Assembly (NCBI GenBank): GCA_040384465.1
Contig: JAZKJF010000019.1
Coordinates: 1 to 64,000 of the forward strand
DNA length: 64,000 nt
Source of the DNA: UBA5078 sp040384465
GTDB taxonomy: Bacteria; Pseudomonadota; Gammaproteobacteria; Pseudomonadales; Pseudohongiellaceae
Reading direction: 5' to 3'
Shown here: piece after piece, positions 7,441 through 16,022 of the stretch
How positions within the stretch are numbered: the stretch's first letter is position 1
Layout of the letters: each line of letters begins with the position of its first letter
Translations under genes and position numbers: made by a program
Notes under the pieces: model-generated
Told to the model about the DNA's origin: nothing
The model's database searches: none
Seen by the model: only the letters and a program-made list of their open reading frames with translations

Positions 7441-9396
7441 ATGGCAGAAAAGTTCAAGCTGAATGCTCACGAGACCGAGACCCTGATTTTCAACAGGCGT
7501 ATGGTCGTCGCTGGTGTCTTCATCTTCGTTCTGCTGAGTACTCTCGTTGCCTGGATGGTGTACCTGCAGATTTTCCGCTACGACTTCTTCGCCGCGCGCT
7601 CCGATGGCAATCGCCTCCACTCCCAATACGTATCGCCTAACCGTGGATTGATCTACGACCGTAACGGTGAACTGATGGCGGATAACCGGCCCATCTTTAA
7701 CCTAACTGTCGTGCGCGAGACGGCAACGGATATTGATGCGTCTCTGGAATTGTTGCGCTCGGCTATCACGCTGAGCGATGACGACATCGAGCAGTATCGT
7801 ACCCGGCAGAGTCGCCGCGCTGTTCCCCATACCTCGGTGCCGCTGCGTTATCAGTTGAGTGAGGAAGAGATCGCGAGTATCGCGGTGAATCAACATCTGT
7901 TGCCGGGCTTTGCTGTCGAGGCACAACTGGTGCGTCACTATCCGTTCCGGGAAATCGCGGCACATGCACTGGGCTATGTTTCCGAGATCAACAAAGAAGA
8001 ACTGGCTGAGATGTCGGAGGAACAATCCAACAATTACCGGGGTACCAACCAGATCGGTAAAACCGGCGTGGAGAAAACCTACGAAGATCTCCTGCACGGT
8101 CAGGTCGGTTATGAGACCGTAGAGAAGAACAACCGGGGTCAGGTCATGCGCGTGCTGGATCGCACCGATCCAGTTCCCGGTCGCGACATCGTGCTGCACA
8201 TGGACAGCTATCTGCAGGCAGTCGCCGAGAATGCATTGGGTGAACATCGTGGTGCTGTCGTCGCCATTGATCCTGCTACGGGTGGCGTGCTCGCCATGGT
8301 CAGCAGACCGGGTTACGATCCCAACCTGTTTGTTACTGGCATCAGTCGCGCACAGCTCTCCGAACTCAACAAAACCGGTCACACCCCGCTGTTCAATCGC
8401 GCCATCGCGTCACGTATTCCCGGCTCTACGATCAAACCTTTCATTGGACTGGGTGGTCTCTACCACGGTGTGATTACCCCCGAAACTATTATCAACGACC
8501 CGGGCTACTACCGCTTGCCGGGCCGCTCCCGTCCCTATTACGACTGGACCTGGTGGGTAGACAAGAGTGGCCATGGTGCCATCGATCTGCGCCGCGCCAT
8601 CTATCAATCCTGTAACACCTATTTCTACGGTCTGGCCGTGGAGATGGGCGTCGACAGAATCCACGATTACCTGCTTACCTTTGGTTTTGGCGCCAATGCT
8701 GCTATCGATATTCCCGAAGCCAGTGCGGGCATCGTGCCATCCACCGCCTGGAAACAAGAGAACCGGGGTGAGATGTGGTACGCAGGAGAGACACCCTATG
8801 AAGGCATCGGCAATGGGATATTCCAGGCCACCACACTGCAGATGGCCGCTGCGGCTGCCGCGATTGCCAACCATGGCGTGCTGAAGCAACCCCGGATGTT
8901 GCGTGGGACGATTGGCAATGACGGTGAAATCGCCGATGTTATTTTTGAAGATACCGCTGCCGCGAAGCAGTTGTTGCCCTCGGCGGAGCAGATTGCCCTG
9001 GTGCGTAGCGCCATGGTGGAAGTCGTCAACAAACCCTATGACCCCGAACACCGCCGCCATGAAGGATCTGCGTATCCGACCCTGCGCGACAGTGGTCGGC
9101 CGCTGGAATACCCGATGGGCGGCAAATCCGGAACCGCACAGGTCGTGCAGTTTCAGGTCGACAGCGCGGGCAACCGTGACGATTCCGAAGTCCCTGAAGA
9201 GTTTCGTACGCATGCCATGTTCATCGCTTTCGATGCGTCCGCGCAGTCGCGCATAGCCGTCGCTGTCTTTGTCGAAAATGGGGGTGGTGGCGGTTCAGTC
9301 GCCTTCCCGGTTGCCAGAGCTGTTCTGGATGCCTATCTGTTGCCGCGCACGGAGACCTTTGACGAGGTCTCTGCGCTCGGCTCTACCGCTCAGTGA
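7441..9396 (+). CDS. mrdA: Penicillin-binding protein 2, elongasome transpeptidase
   Basis: The class B transpeptidase that cross-links peptidoglycan during lateral-wall growth, paired with RodA. The 651-residue product has one N-terminal membrane helix (residues ~20-42), a dimerisation/pedestal domain from about 60, and the transpeptidase domain. The catalytic serine is Ser329 in PGSTIK (Lys332), the second motif is SCN near residue 399, and the third is K562-S563-G564-T565. Just upstream of the ATG the sequence is purine-rich (AAGGACCTCAAAAAAGT). It is followed ten bases later by rodA. The mrdA-rodA-rlpA-dacA order is conserved in many gammaproteobacteria. Confidence 0.96.
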   Translation: MAEKFKLNAHETETLIFNRRMVVAGVFIFVLLSTLVAWMVYLQIFRYDFFAARSDGNRLHSQYVSPNRGLIYDRNGELMADNRPIFNLTVVRETATDIDASLELLRSAITLSDDDIEQYRTRQSRRAVPHTSVPLRYQLSEEEIASIAVNQHLLPGFAVEAQLVRHYPFREIAAHALGYVSEINKEELAEMSEEQSNNYRGTNQIGKTGVEKTYEDLLHGQVGYETVEKNNRGQVMRVLDRTDPVPGRDIVLHMDSYLQAVAENALGEHRGAVVAIDPATGGVLAMVSRPGYDPNLFVTGISRAQLSELNKTGHTPLFNRAIASRIPGSTIKPFIGLGGLYHGVITPETIINDPGYYRLPGRSRPYYDWTWWVDKSGHGAIDLRRAIYQSCNTYFYGLAVEMGVDRIHDYLLTFGFGANAAIDIPEASAGIVPSTAWKQENRGEMWYAGETPYEGIGNGIFQATTLQMAAAAAAIANHGVLKQPRMLRGTIGNDGEIADVIFEDTAAAKQLLPSAEQIALVRSAMVEVVNKPYDPEHRRHEGSAYPTLRDSGRPLEYPMGGKSGTAQVVQFQVDSAGNRDDSEVPEEFRTHAMFIAFDASAQSRIAVAVFVENGGGGGSVAFPVARAVLDAYLLPRTETFDEVSALGSTAQ

Positions 9397-9406
9397 GGAG
9401 GCAGAC

Positions 9407-10552
9407 ATGGCCAGTGTCAGTCGTCAGTTGAGCAGCAATTTTTACCGGCTTTCCAATGGCCCCGGCGCGATCTGGCAGTCATTCCGTATCGACGCACCCC
9501 TGGTGTTTTTCCTGTTTTGTCTGGCCAGTTATGGACTGATGGTGTTGTTCAGTGCCAGCGGTGAAAATATCAGTGATGTGCGCAGCCAGGCTGCTGCCAT
9601 CGTGGTGGCGTTCGTGGTGATGGTGGTGGTGGCGCAGATCGACGTGCATGTCTTCCGACGTGGTGCCCCCTTGATGTTTGCAGCCGGTTGCGGATTGATG
9701 GTGGTGGTGTTGTTCTTCGGTGCGGAGACCAATGGCGCCAAGGCCTGGCTGGATCTGCCCGGATTGCCGAGATTCCAACCAGCGGAGATCGAGAAGTTTC
9801 TGGTGCCGATGCTGCTGGCCTGGTATCTGTCCACCCGCTCTCTGCCACCACGTTTCAGAGATCTGCTGATCTGCGGCGTGATCATCGCATTGCCGGTCGG
9901 ACTGATTCTTATGCAGAACGACACCGGTACGGCCCTCATGGTGATGATGTCGGGTGTGTTCGTGATCCTGCTGGCGGGGATCAGCTGGCGCATCGTGATA
10001 GCGGGGGTGGTGGCGCTCGCAATGGCTTCTCCGGCCTGGTGGATATTTGTCGCGCAGCCGCACCAGAAGAATCGCATTCTGACTTTCTTCGATCCTTACC
10101 GTGATCCGACAGGGGCGGGTTACAACATTATTCAATCCCAGATTGCCATTGGCTCCGGTGGCGTGCAGGGCAAGGGCTGGCTCAATGGTGCGCAGTCACA
10201 GCTGGATTTCATCCCCGAGAGCAATACCGACTTCATTCTCGCGGTGCTCGCCGAGGAGTTCGGTCTGCTGGGCGTGTTGTTCCTGATAGCGCTCTACGTA
10301 GCAGTGATCGGACGTGGGTTCTTCATCGCTCTGACGGCTCAGGATACGTTCAGTCGTCTGCTGGCCGGCAGTATCGTACTGACTTTCTTCTTCTACGCGT
10401 TTGTGAACATGGCCATGGTGTCCGGGCTGATGCCGGTGGTGGGCTTACCATTGCCGCTGGTGAGCAAGGGCGGGACGTCAATTGTGACCTTGATGCTCGG
10501 TTTCGGGATATTAATGTCCATTCAAACGCATAAGCGGGTGTTGCCGAGATAA
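9407..10552 (+). CDS. rodA: Rod-shape peptidoglycan glycosyltransferase RodA (SEDS family)
   Basis: A polytopic inner-membrane SEDS glycosyltransferase that polymerises lipid II glycan chains with PBP2. The 381-residue product has about ten hydrophobic segments. Conserved features are QNDTGTALMVMMSG near residue 170, the large periplasmic loop QSQLDFIPESNTDFILAVLAEEFG near 270, and the C-terminal SGLMPVVGLPLPLVSKGGTS. The ATG at 9407 is chosen because GAGGAGG lies a few bases upstream; the frame stays open back to 9269 inside mrdA but without a start signal. Confidence 0.95.
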   Translation: MASVSRQLSSNFYRLSNGPGAIWQSFRIDAPLVFFLFCLASYGLMVLFSASGENISDVRSQAAAIVVAFVVMVVVAQIDVHVFRRGAPLMFAAGCGLMVVVLFFGAETNGAKAWLDLPGLPRFQPAEIEKFLVPMLLAWYLSTRSLPPRFRDLLICGVIIALPVGLILMQNDTGTALMVMMSGVFVILLAGISWRIVIAGVVALAMASPAWWIFVAQPHQKNRILTFFDPYRDPTGAGYNIIQSQIAIGSGGVQGKGWLNGAQSQLDFIPESNTDFILAVLAEEFGLLGVLFLIALYVAVIGRGFFIALTAQDTFSRLLAGSIVLTFFFYAFVNMAMVSGLMPVVGLPLPLVSKGGTSIVTLMLGFGILMSIQTHKRVLPR

Positions 10553-10602
10553 CATATTGATTATAATGCCTATTAGTAACAATTCTGAGAGTGAGCCAGC
10601 TG

Positions 10603-11550
10603 ATGTCTGAAATCCGCATGCTAAAGGCAGCGTCACTGGCTGCCATTGCGCTTTTACTTGCAGCGTGTGCCAGTTCGCCTTCCGGGCAATCGCCTGCCGG
10701 GAATGCCCCGATGTCTGCGTCGGATGCCTACCAGGCCAGCCGCTACAACATGCAGCAGGACCGTGGTCCCTCGCGTCAGATAGACCCGGCCGAAATACGT
10801 GAAATCATCCCAATGCTTGAGCCGCGTACGCTGGCCGGGAACAAAAGCCCTTACACCGTTAACGGCCTCACCTATCGGGTAATGCCCTCGGAGGACGGAT
10901 ATCGCGAGCGCGGCTTTGCGTCCTGGTACGGGGAGAAGTTTCACGGCCACAAGACGTCGAACGGAGAGATCTATGACATGTACCAGATCTCTGCTGCGCA
11001 CAAGACTATGCCGATTCCCGGTTTCCTGCGCGTCACCAATCTGGAAAATGAGCGCAGCATCGTCGTCAGAGTCAATGATCGCGGGCCTTTCCACAGTGAT
11101 CGCGTGATTGACCTCTCGTATGCGGCTGCCTACATGCTCGGTTTCGACAACAAGGGAACCGCGATGGTGGAAGTGGAGGCGATAGTGCCGACGCTCGCTG
11201 GACCGGGCTCTCGTCCTGCCAGTCCTGCTGGTGGTGCTGTGGCCACTTCCGCTGCCCGTTCTGCTGCCGCTCCTGTGCGTGCGGCAATCGTTGAAGGCAG
11301 TAGCACCGAACAAGAACAGTATCTTCAGGTCGGTGCTTTCTCCGACCTGCGTGCCGCAGAGCAACTGTCGGCAAAATTGCGTGACCTGACATCGAGACCA
11401 GTCTTCATCCGGTCTGTTGAAGCAGGGGCGGGAAATCAACTCTTGCACCGTGTGCGCGTCGGACCAATCCCGGATGCCGCCGAGGCGGCTCGCATCACGG
11501 ACTCCGTGGCAAGCGCCGATCTGGGAAGACCCTACACCGTCCGTGACTGA
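10603..11550 (+). CDS. rlpA: Septal ring lytic transglycosylase RlpA family lipoprotein
   Basis: An outer-membrane lipoprotein that cleaves denuded glycan strands at the septum in Pseudomonas. A lipobox ends LLLAAC near residue 22. The double-psi beta-barrel domain (residues ~100-190) shows GFASWYGEKFHGHKTSNGE and VRVNDRGPFHSDRVIDLSYAAA, which contain the catalytic Asp and supporting residues. After an Ala/Pro-rich linker, the last ~80 residues form a SPOR domain (YLQVGAFSDLRAAEQL) that binds peptidoglycan lacking stem peptides. The ATG at 10603 is preferred over a GTG at 10591; this choice is uncertain. TATAAT at 10562-10567 may mark an internal promoter. Confidence 0.93.
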   Translation: MSEIRMLKAASLAAIALLLAACASSPSGQSPAGNAPMSASDAYQASRYNMQQDRGPSRQIDPAEIREIIPMLEPRTLAGNKSPYTVNGLTYRVMPSEDGYRERGFASWYGEKFHGHKTSNGEIYDMYQISAAHKTMPIPGFLRVTNLENERSIVVRVNDRGPFHSDRVIDLSYAAAYMLGFDNKGTAMVEVEAIVPTLAGPGSRPASPAGGAVATSAARSAAAPVRAAIVEGSSTEQEQYLQVGAFSDLRAAEQLSAKLRDLTSRPVFIRSVEAGAGNQLLHRVRVGPIPDAAEAARITDSVASADLGRPYTVRD

Positions 11551-11681
11551 GCATCAGATGCGCGACAGGTACTATTTATTTATCGCTGATTATTTTATCG
11601 CTGAGGATGGAAACAACGAATATGCAACAGAACTCTAGACAGCTCCCGGTTACCCGCTACAGCGAAGGAGTGCTTCAGCGC

Positions 11682-12881
11682 ATGGCGAACTCCAGCCGAG
11701 CAATCGCACTGGCAGTGACCGCCTTTTTTATTCCTGCAGGCATGGTGTCAGCACAGCCGACTCCAACCCTGAACGCAGCCCCGGCGACGCAAGCGATTGT
11801 GCCACGTGCACCCGAAGTGGCCGCCAGCAGCTATATTTTGCTCGATGCCAAAACCGGCAAGGTGATCGTGGAACAGAATGCGGATGTGCAGCTGCCACCG
11901 GCAAGCCTGACCAAGATCATGACCGCCTACATTGCCGAAGTGGAAATCGACAGCGGCAACATGAGCCTCGACGACGAGGTCCACATCAGCGAGAAGGCCT
12001 GGGCAACCCAGGGTTCCAAGATGTTTGTGGACGTCAATAGCAAGGTGCGCGTCGAAGATATCCTGCGTGGCATCATCATCCAGTCCGGTAATGATGCCAG
12101 CGTCGCGATGGCCGAGCATCTGGCTGGCAGCGAAGAGGCTTTTGCCGACATGATGAATCAGCATGCCGCGCGTCTGGGCATGACCAACACCCACTTCATG
12201 AATTCCAGCGGTCTGGATACCGAAACAGCCTTCAACATCATGTCCGCTCGCGATCTGGCGACACTGGCCAGAGCTACTATCAATGAACATCCGGATCATT
12301 ACGGCATCTATTCCGAGCGTGAGTTCACCTACAACGGTATCACTCAACCCAACCGCAATACGCTGCTGTTCCGCGACAGCACTATCGACGGGATGAAGAC
12401 AGGCTGGACTACAGCTGCCGGTTTTTGTCTGGTTGCCTCCGGAGAACGTGATGGCATGCGCCTGATTTCGGTGGTGATGGGCACCGCCAGCGAGGACGCC
12501 CGTGCTTCTGAGAGTGCGAAGCTGATGACCTATGGTTTCCGTTTCTTCGAAACGCTCAAACTGTATGATGCGAGTCAGGTGCTGGGTTCCGCGAAGGTCT
12601 GGTCAGGCAAGGAAAATGCGGTGGATATCGGCATGGCGCAAGAGCTGTACATGACCATTCCGCGTGGTCGAGCTGCCGATCTGCAGGCGAGTCTGAGTCT
12701 GCAGGAACCAATCACTGCCCCGATTACACAAGGGCAGGTGCTGGGCACTGTCGATATCACGCTCGATGGCGAGACGCTCTACCATGGCGATGCCATGGCT
12801 GTGCAGGCGGTTGAGAGGGCAGGATTACTGAAGCGCCTGATCGATTTCCTCACCATGTTCTTCACCAACCTCTTCAGTTAG
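11682..12881 (+). CDS. dacA: D-alanyl-D-alanine carboxypeptidase (PBP5/6 family)
   Basis: Trims the terminal D-Ala from peptidoglycan pentapeptides on the periplasmic side. With the start at 11682 a standard signal peptide (hydrophobic AIALAVTAFFIPAGMVSA) is followed by the serine peptidase domain. The catalytic motif is Ser75-Leu-Thr-Lys78, then SGN near residue 133, and KTGWTTAAGFC near 240. The C-terminal beta domain ends in an amphipathic helix (LLKRLIDFLTMFFTNLF) that anchors such enzymes to the membrane. AAGGAG at 11665-11670 supports this start; in-frame ATGs at 11607 and 11622 would add a long polar N-terminus. It lies between rlpA and ybeD, as in Pseudomonas. Confidence 0.94.
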   Translation: MANSSRAIALAVTAFFIPAGMVSAQPTPTLNAAPATQAIVPRAPEVAASSYILLDAKTGKVIVEQNADVQLPPASLTKIMTAYIAEVEIDSGNMSLDDEVHISEKAWATQGSKMFVDVNSKVRVEDILRGIIIQSGNDASVAMAEHLAGSEEAFADMMNQHAARLGMTNTHFMNSSGLDTETAFNIMSARDLATLARATINEHPDHYGIYSEREFTYNGITQPNRNTLLFRDSTIDGMKTGWTTAAGFCLVASGERDGMRLISVVMGTASEDARASESAKLMTYGFRFFETLKLYDASQVLGSAKVWSGKENAVDIGMAQELYMTIPRGRAADLQASLSLQEPITAPITQGQVLGTVDITLDGETLYHGDAMAVQAVERAGLLKRLIDFLTMFFTNLFS

Positions 12882-12892
12882 GCCATCCATTC

Positions 12893-13162
12893 ATGTCGAC
12901 TGTTGAAGCCCCCAGAATCGAATTTCCCTGTGCTTACCCCATCAAAGTGATGGGGCTGGCGACTCCGCATTTCGAGAAGGAAATAGTCTCCGTCGTGAAA
13001 CGCCATGCTCCCGAGGTGACAGAGGAGCATGTCAGCGTGCGTGTCAGCGGCAACGGCAATTATCTCGCGATCACTGTGGTCATTGAGGCTACCGGGCTGG
13101 AACAGCTGACTGTCATGTTTGCAGATCTCAAGGCTCATTCCAGCGTCAAGATGGTGTTATGA
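12893..13162 (+). CDS. ybeD: YbeD family protein (DUF493)
   Basis: An 89-residue cytosolic protein of the DUF493/YbeD family, which has an ACT-like fold. Recognised by FPCAYPIKVMGLA near residue 9 and GNGNYLAITVVIEATGLEQL near 50. Its role is not established; the conserved place between dacA and lipB hints at a regulatory link with lipoate or cell-wall genes. It overlaps lipB by four bases (ATGA), so it is translationally coupled to it. Confidence 0.92.
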   Translation: MSTVEAPRIEFPCAYPIKVMGLATPHFEKEIVSVVKRHAPEVTEEHVSVRVSGNGNYLAITVVIEATGLEQLTVMFADLKAHSSVKMVL

Positions 13163-13914
13163 CCGCTGGTACTGACGCGACCGCTGGTGTCAGTGGCAAC
13201 CTCACTTCTCTTGGCGACTTTCTCTCCGGTACTTCTGCAACGGTGCAGGATGGTTCACTGCTGATTCGTCAGTTCGATCTACGGCCTTCTCAGGCGCTGG
13301 ATTACGTCCCTGTCTGGGATGCCATGCGCCAGTTCACTGCCAACCGCAATGCTGACACTCCTGACCAGATATGGATGCTGACTCACCAGCCTGTGTTTAC
13401 GCAGGGGCAGGCAGGCAAGCCGGAGCATTTACTGAATACGGCCGCCATCCCGGTAGTGCAGATCGATCGCGGCGGTCAGGTGACTTATCATGGTCCGGGC
13501 CAGCTGGTGGCCTATGTGCTGATTGATGTGCGTCGCTCCGGCATTGGCGTACGCGAGCTGGTGGAGAATATCGAGCAGTCGGTGATCGACGTGCTGGCGC
13601 AGTTCGGCATCGTCGGCGAGAGCCAGCGAAAAGCTCCCGGCGTCTACGTAAACGGTGCTAAAATCGCCGCGCTCGGTTTGCGCATCCGCCAGGGCTGCTC
13701 GTATCACGGCGTGAGTTTCAATGTCGACATGGACCTCGCGCCTTTTCAGCGCATCAATCCCTGCGGCTACGAGGGCATGCCCGTGACCCAGTTGCGAGAC
13801 TTGCTGCCGGGCACCGCCGTTACCAGTGATCTGCTGGAAAAAACCGCGCAACTGCTTGGCAATGCGCTGCTGGTGCGGCTTGGCAAGGCGGGGCTGGATT
13901 TGCCCCGGGACTGA
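13159..13914 (+). CDS. lipB: Octanoyl-[acyl-carrier-protein]-protein N-octanoyltransferase
   Basis: Moves octanoyl from acyl carrier protein to the lipoyl domains of 2-oxoacid dehydrogenases and the glycine cleavage H protein; LipA then inserts sulfur. The 251-residue product shows the LipB signature RGGQVTYHGPGQLVAYVLID near residue 110, the catalytic Lys in NGAKIAALGLR near 170, and the catalytic Cys in INPCGYEGM near 200. The first ~30 residues are extra and low in complexity (MTAGTDATAGVSGN), so a later start is possible, but the ATG at 13159 overlaps the ybeD stop in the usual way. Confidence 0.95.
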   Translation: MTAGTDATAGVSGNLTSLGDFLSGTSATVQDGSLLIRQFDLRPSQALDYVPVWDAMRQFTANRNADTPDQIWMLTHQPVFTQGQAGKPEHLLNTAAIPVVQIDRGGQVTYHGPGQLVAYVLIDVRRSGIGVRELVENIEQSVIDVLAQFGIVGESQRKAPGVYVNGAKIAALGLRIRQGCSYHGVSFNVDMDLAPFQRINPCGYEGMPVTQLRDLLPGTAVTSDLLEKTAQLLGNALLVRLGKAGLDLPRD

Positions 13915-13963
13915 TTTTTAAGCTATTTGTTTTCATCTCATCAGGAAGGTTTGCAGAGTCATT

Positions 13964-14926
13964 ATGTCCGATCAACCAAGACGTAACGTATTGATAGAAG
14001 GCGAGAAGCTGCGAGGCGCCGAAAAAGTGGCGCGCATTCCGGTCAAAGTCATCCCCACCGTAGACCTGCTGAAAAAGCCGGACTGGATTCGGGTCAAGAT
14101 TCCTGCCTCTCCCAAGATCAACAGCATCAAAGAGAAACTGCGCGAGCACAAACTCGCCTCGGTTTGCGAAGAAGCCTCTTGCCCCAATCTGGGTGAGTGT
14201 TTCAGCAACGGCACCGCCACTTTTATGATCATGGGCGAGATCTGCACGCGCCGCTGCCCGTTCTGCGATGTGGCACATGGCAAACCGAAACCGCTTTACG
14301 AGAACGAACCACTTGAGCTTGCCGAGGCGATTGCCGAAATGGGCCTGCGCTACGTCGTGATCACCTCTGTTGACCGTGATGATCTCAAGGACAGCGGCGC
14401 TCAGCACTTCGCCAATTGCATCACCGAAGTGGGCCGTTTGAATCCCGATATCCAAATTGAAGTGCTGGTACCGGATTTCCGGGGTCGCATGGAGATCGCG
14501 CTGGATATTCTGGAGAAGACGCCTCCGCACGTGTTCAATCACAATCTGGAGACGGTGCCACGTCTCTACCGTCAGGCTCGTCCTGGTGCCGATTACATCT
14601 GGTCGCTGGCACTGTTGAAGGGATACAAGGAGCGCGTGCCCTCGGTCATGACTAAATCCGGTCTCATGCTGGGGCTGGGCGAAACCAAGGAAGAGGTGAT
14701 GGAAGTCATGCGTGATCTGAAGGCGCACAATGTCGACATGGTCACACTGGGACAATACCTGCAGCCGAGCCGCAACCATCTGGCGGTCAGCCGTTTTGTG
14801 CACCCGGACGAATTCGAGGAACTGCGCGTGTACGGAGAAGCGCTGGGATTCACGCATGTGGCCAGCGGGCCGCTGGTGCGCTCGTCCTACCACGCCGACA
14901 AACAGGCGCGTGGTGAGGCGGTCTGA
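13964..14926 (+). CDS. lipA: Lipoyl synthase (radical SAM)
   Basis: Inserts two sulfur atoms into protein-bound octanoyl chains to make lipoyl groups. The 320-residue product carries the auxiliary cluster motif CEEASCPNLGEC near residue 68 and the radical-SAM motif CTRRCPFC near 94. The C-terminal RSSYHAD contains the conserved serine that ligates the auxiliary cluster. Length and motif order are standard. AGGAAGG lies upstream, about 50 bases after lipB. It closes the co-directional block that begins with proA. Confidence 0.97.
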   Translation: MSDQPRRNVLIEGEKLRGAEKVARIPVKVIPTVDLLKKPDWIRVKIPASPKINSIKEKLREHKLASVCEEASCPNLGECFSNGTATFMIMGEICTRRCPFCDVAHGKPKPLYENEPLELAEAIAEMGLRYVVITSVDRDDLKDSGAQHFANCITEVGRLNPDIQIEVLVPDFRGRMEIALDILEKTPPHVFNHNLETVPRLYRQARPGADYIWSLALLKGYKERVPSVMTKSGLMLGLGETKEEVMEVMRDLKAHNVDMVTLGQYLQPSRNHLAVSRFVHPDEFEELRVYGEALGFTHVASGPLVRSSYHADKQARGEAV

Positions 14927-15013
14927 TCTCGGTTCAGAGACCAGCGCATTGCGATATTTTCAATTTAGAATGAAGCCCCTCCAACGGGGGTAAAACAGCA
15001 ATCAGGAGTTGTC

Positions 15014-15988
15014 ATGGCAGTTATCAGGAAGCAGTCTTCACGCACGCCGGGTCGGGTGCTGTTCAGAATCGGGCAGGTGCTGGCGCTCATGCTGGCGCTG
15101 GCTGGAACCGCCGCGCAAGCGAACACCATAGTGCGCATCAGCACCACGTATGGTGATTTTTCCGTGGAGTTGTTCGATACCGTTACCCCGGTAACAGTGA
15201 AGAATTTTCTGAATTACGTGAATCGTGGTGCCTTCAATGGCAGTTACTTTCACCGGCTGGAAAAGGGCTTCGTGTTGCAGGGAGGCGCCTACCGCTTCCA
15301 ACCTTTCGTCGGGCCGATTGCATTACCTGTCGATGCCCCCATCGTCAACGAGTTCAGCGTGTCCAATACCCGGGGTACGCTTGCCATGGCTAAATTGGGC
15401 GGTGACCCGAACAGCGCGACGAACCAGTGGTTTGTGAACCTGGCGGACAACAGCGCGAACCTGGATGCGCAGAACGGTGGCTTCACGGCGTTTGGACGTG
15501 TGCTGGGCAATGGCATGACGGTACTGGATACCATCAATACCCAGGCCGGTGTCTTCAGTCTGGGAGCAACGCATACGACTCTCCCGCTGGCGAACTATGA
15601 AGCGTTCACAGTGGTGAAAGCCTCCAACTTCATCACCATGACGACTCAGGTTGTGCAACGTTACAGTGAAGCGTTGGCGGTGTTTGAATCGCAGTCCGGC
15701 AAGCTGATGTTGACGATTGACGGCGGGGATGCACTCGGCGTCTACAGCCTGCATATGGCATTGCTGGCGGATCGCCCTGGTGTGGTCCTGCGACTGAATC
15801 CAGAGACCATGATCGCACTGGCCATCAAGCCAGTCGGCGCGGCCACGTTTACAACAGCGGACAACAAGATACGTATCCCGTCGCTGGAAGTGAACAACAA
15901 TGGCAATCTGACGGTATACAAGAATGTGGTGCTGGGCCTTAGCAACGCGCAGGCCTGGGAATTCACGCTGGAATCCTTCGAACAGTAA
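15014..15988 (+). CDS. Secreted cyclophilin-type peptidyl-prolyl isomerase with extra C-terminal domain
   Basis: A predicted periplasmic proline isomerase. Residues ~1-36 form a signal peptide (LALMLALAGTAAQA). Residues ~38-200 match the bacterial cyclophilin fold: ISTTYGDFSVELFDTVTPVTV, NFLNYVNRGAFNGSYFHRL and GTLAMAKLGGDPNSATNQWF, then FTAFGRVLGNGMTVLD. Typical periplasmic PpiA proteins are about 190 residues; this one is 324. The final ~115 residues (from LAVFESQSGKLMLTI) are not recognised and look like a beta-rich add-on. GGAG precedes the ATG. It follows lipA after an 87-base gap containing a small CCCC/GGGG hairpin. Confidence 0.88.
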   Translation: MAVIRKQSSRTPGRVLFRIGQVLALMLALAGTAAQANTIVRISTTYGDFSVELFDTVTPVTVKNFLNYVNRGAFNGSYFHRLEKGFVLQGGAYRFQPFVGPIALPVDAPIVNEFSVSNTRGTLAMAKLGGDPNSATNQWFVNLADNSANLDAQNGGFTAFGRVLGNGMTVLDTINTQAGVFSLGATHTTLPLANYEAFTVVKASNFITMTTQVVQRYSEALAVFESQSGKLMLTIDGGDALGVYSLHMALLADRPGVVLRLNPETMIALAIKPVGAATFTTADNKIRIPSLEVNNNGNLTVYKNVVLGLSNAQAWEFTLESFEQ

Positions 15989-16022
15989 CACCCTGGTATT
16001 GGAGCCGCTGTCAGTTGCTCTA

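Noticed and set aside
14976..14991. CCCC/GGGG hairpin after lipA as an intrinsic terminator
   Set aside because: The stem is only four or five base pairs and no T-run follows, so it is too weak to call.
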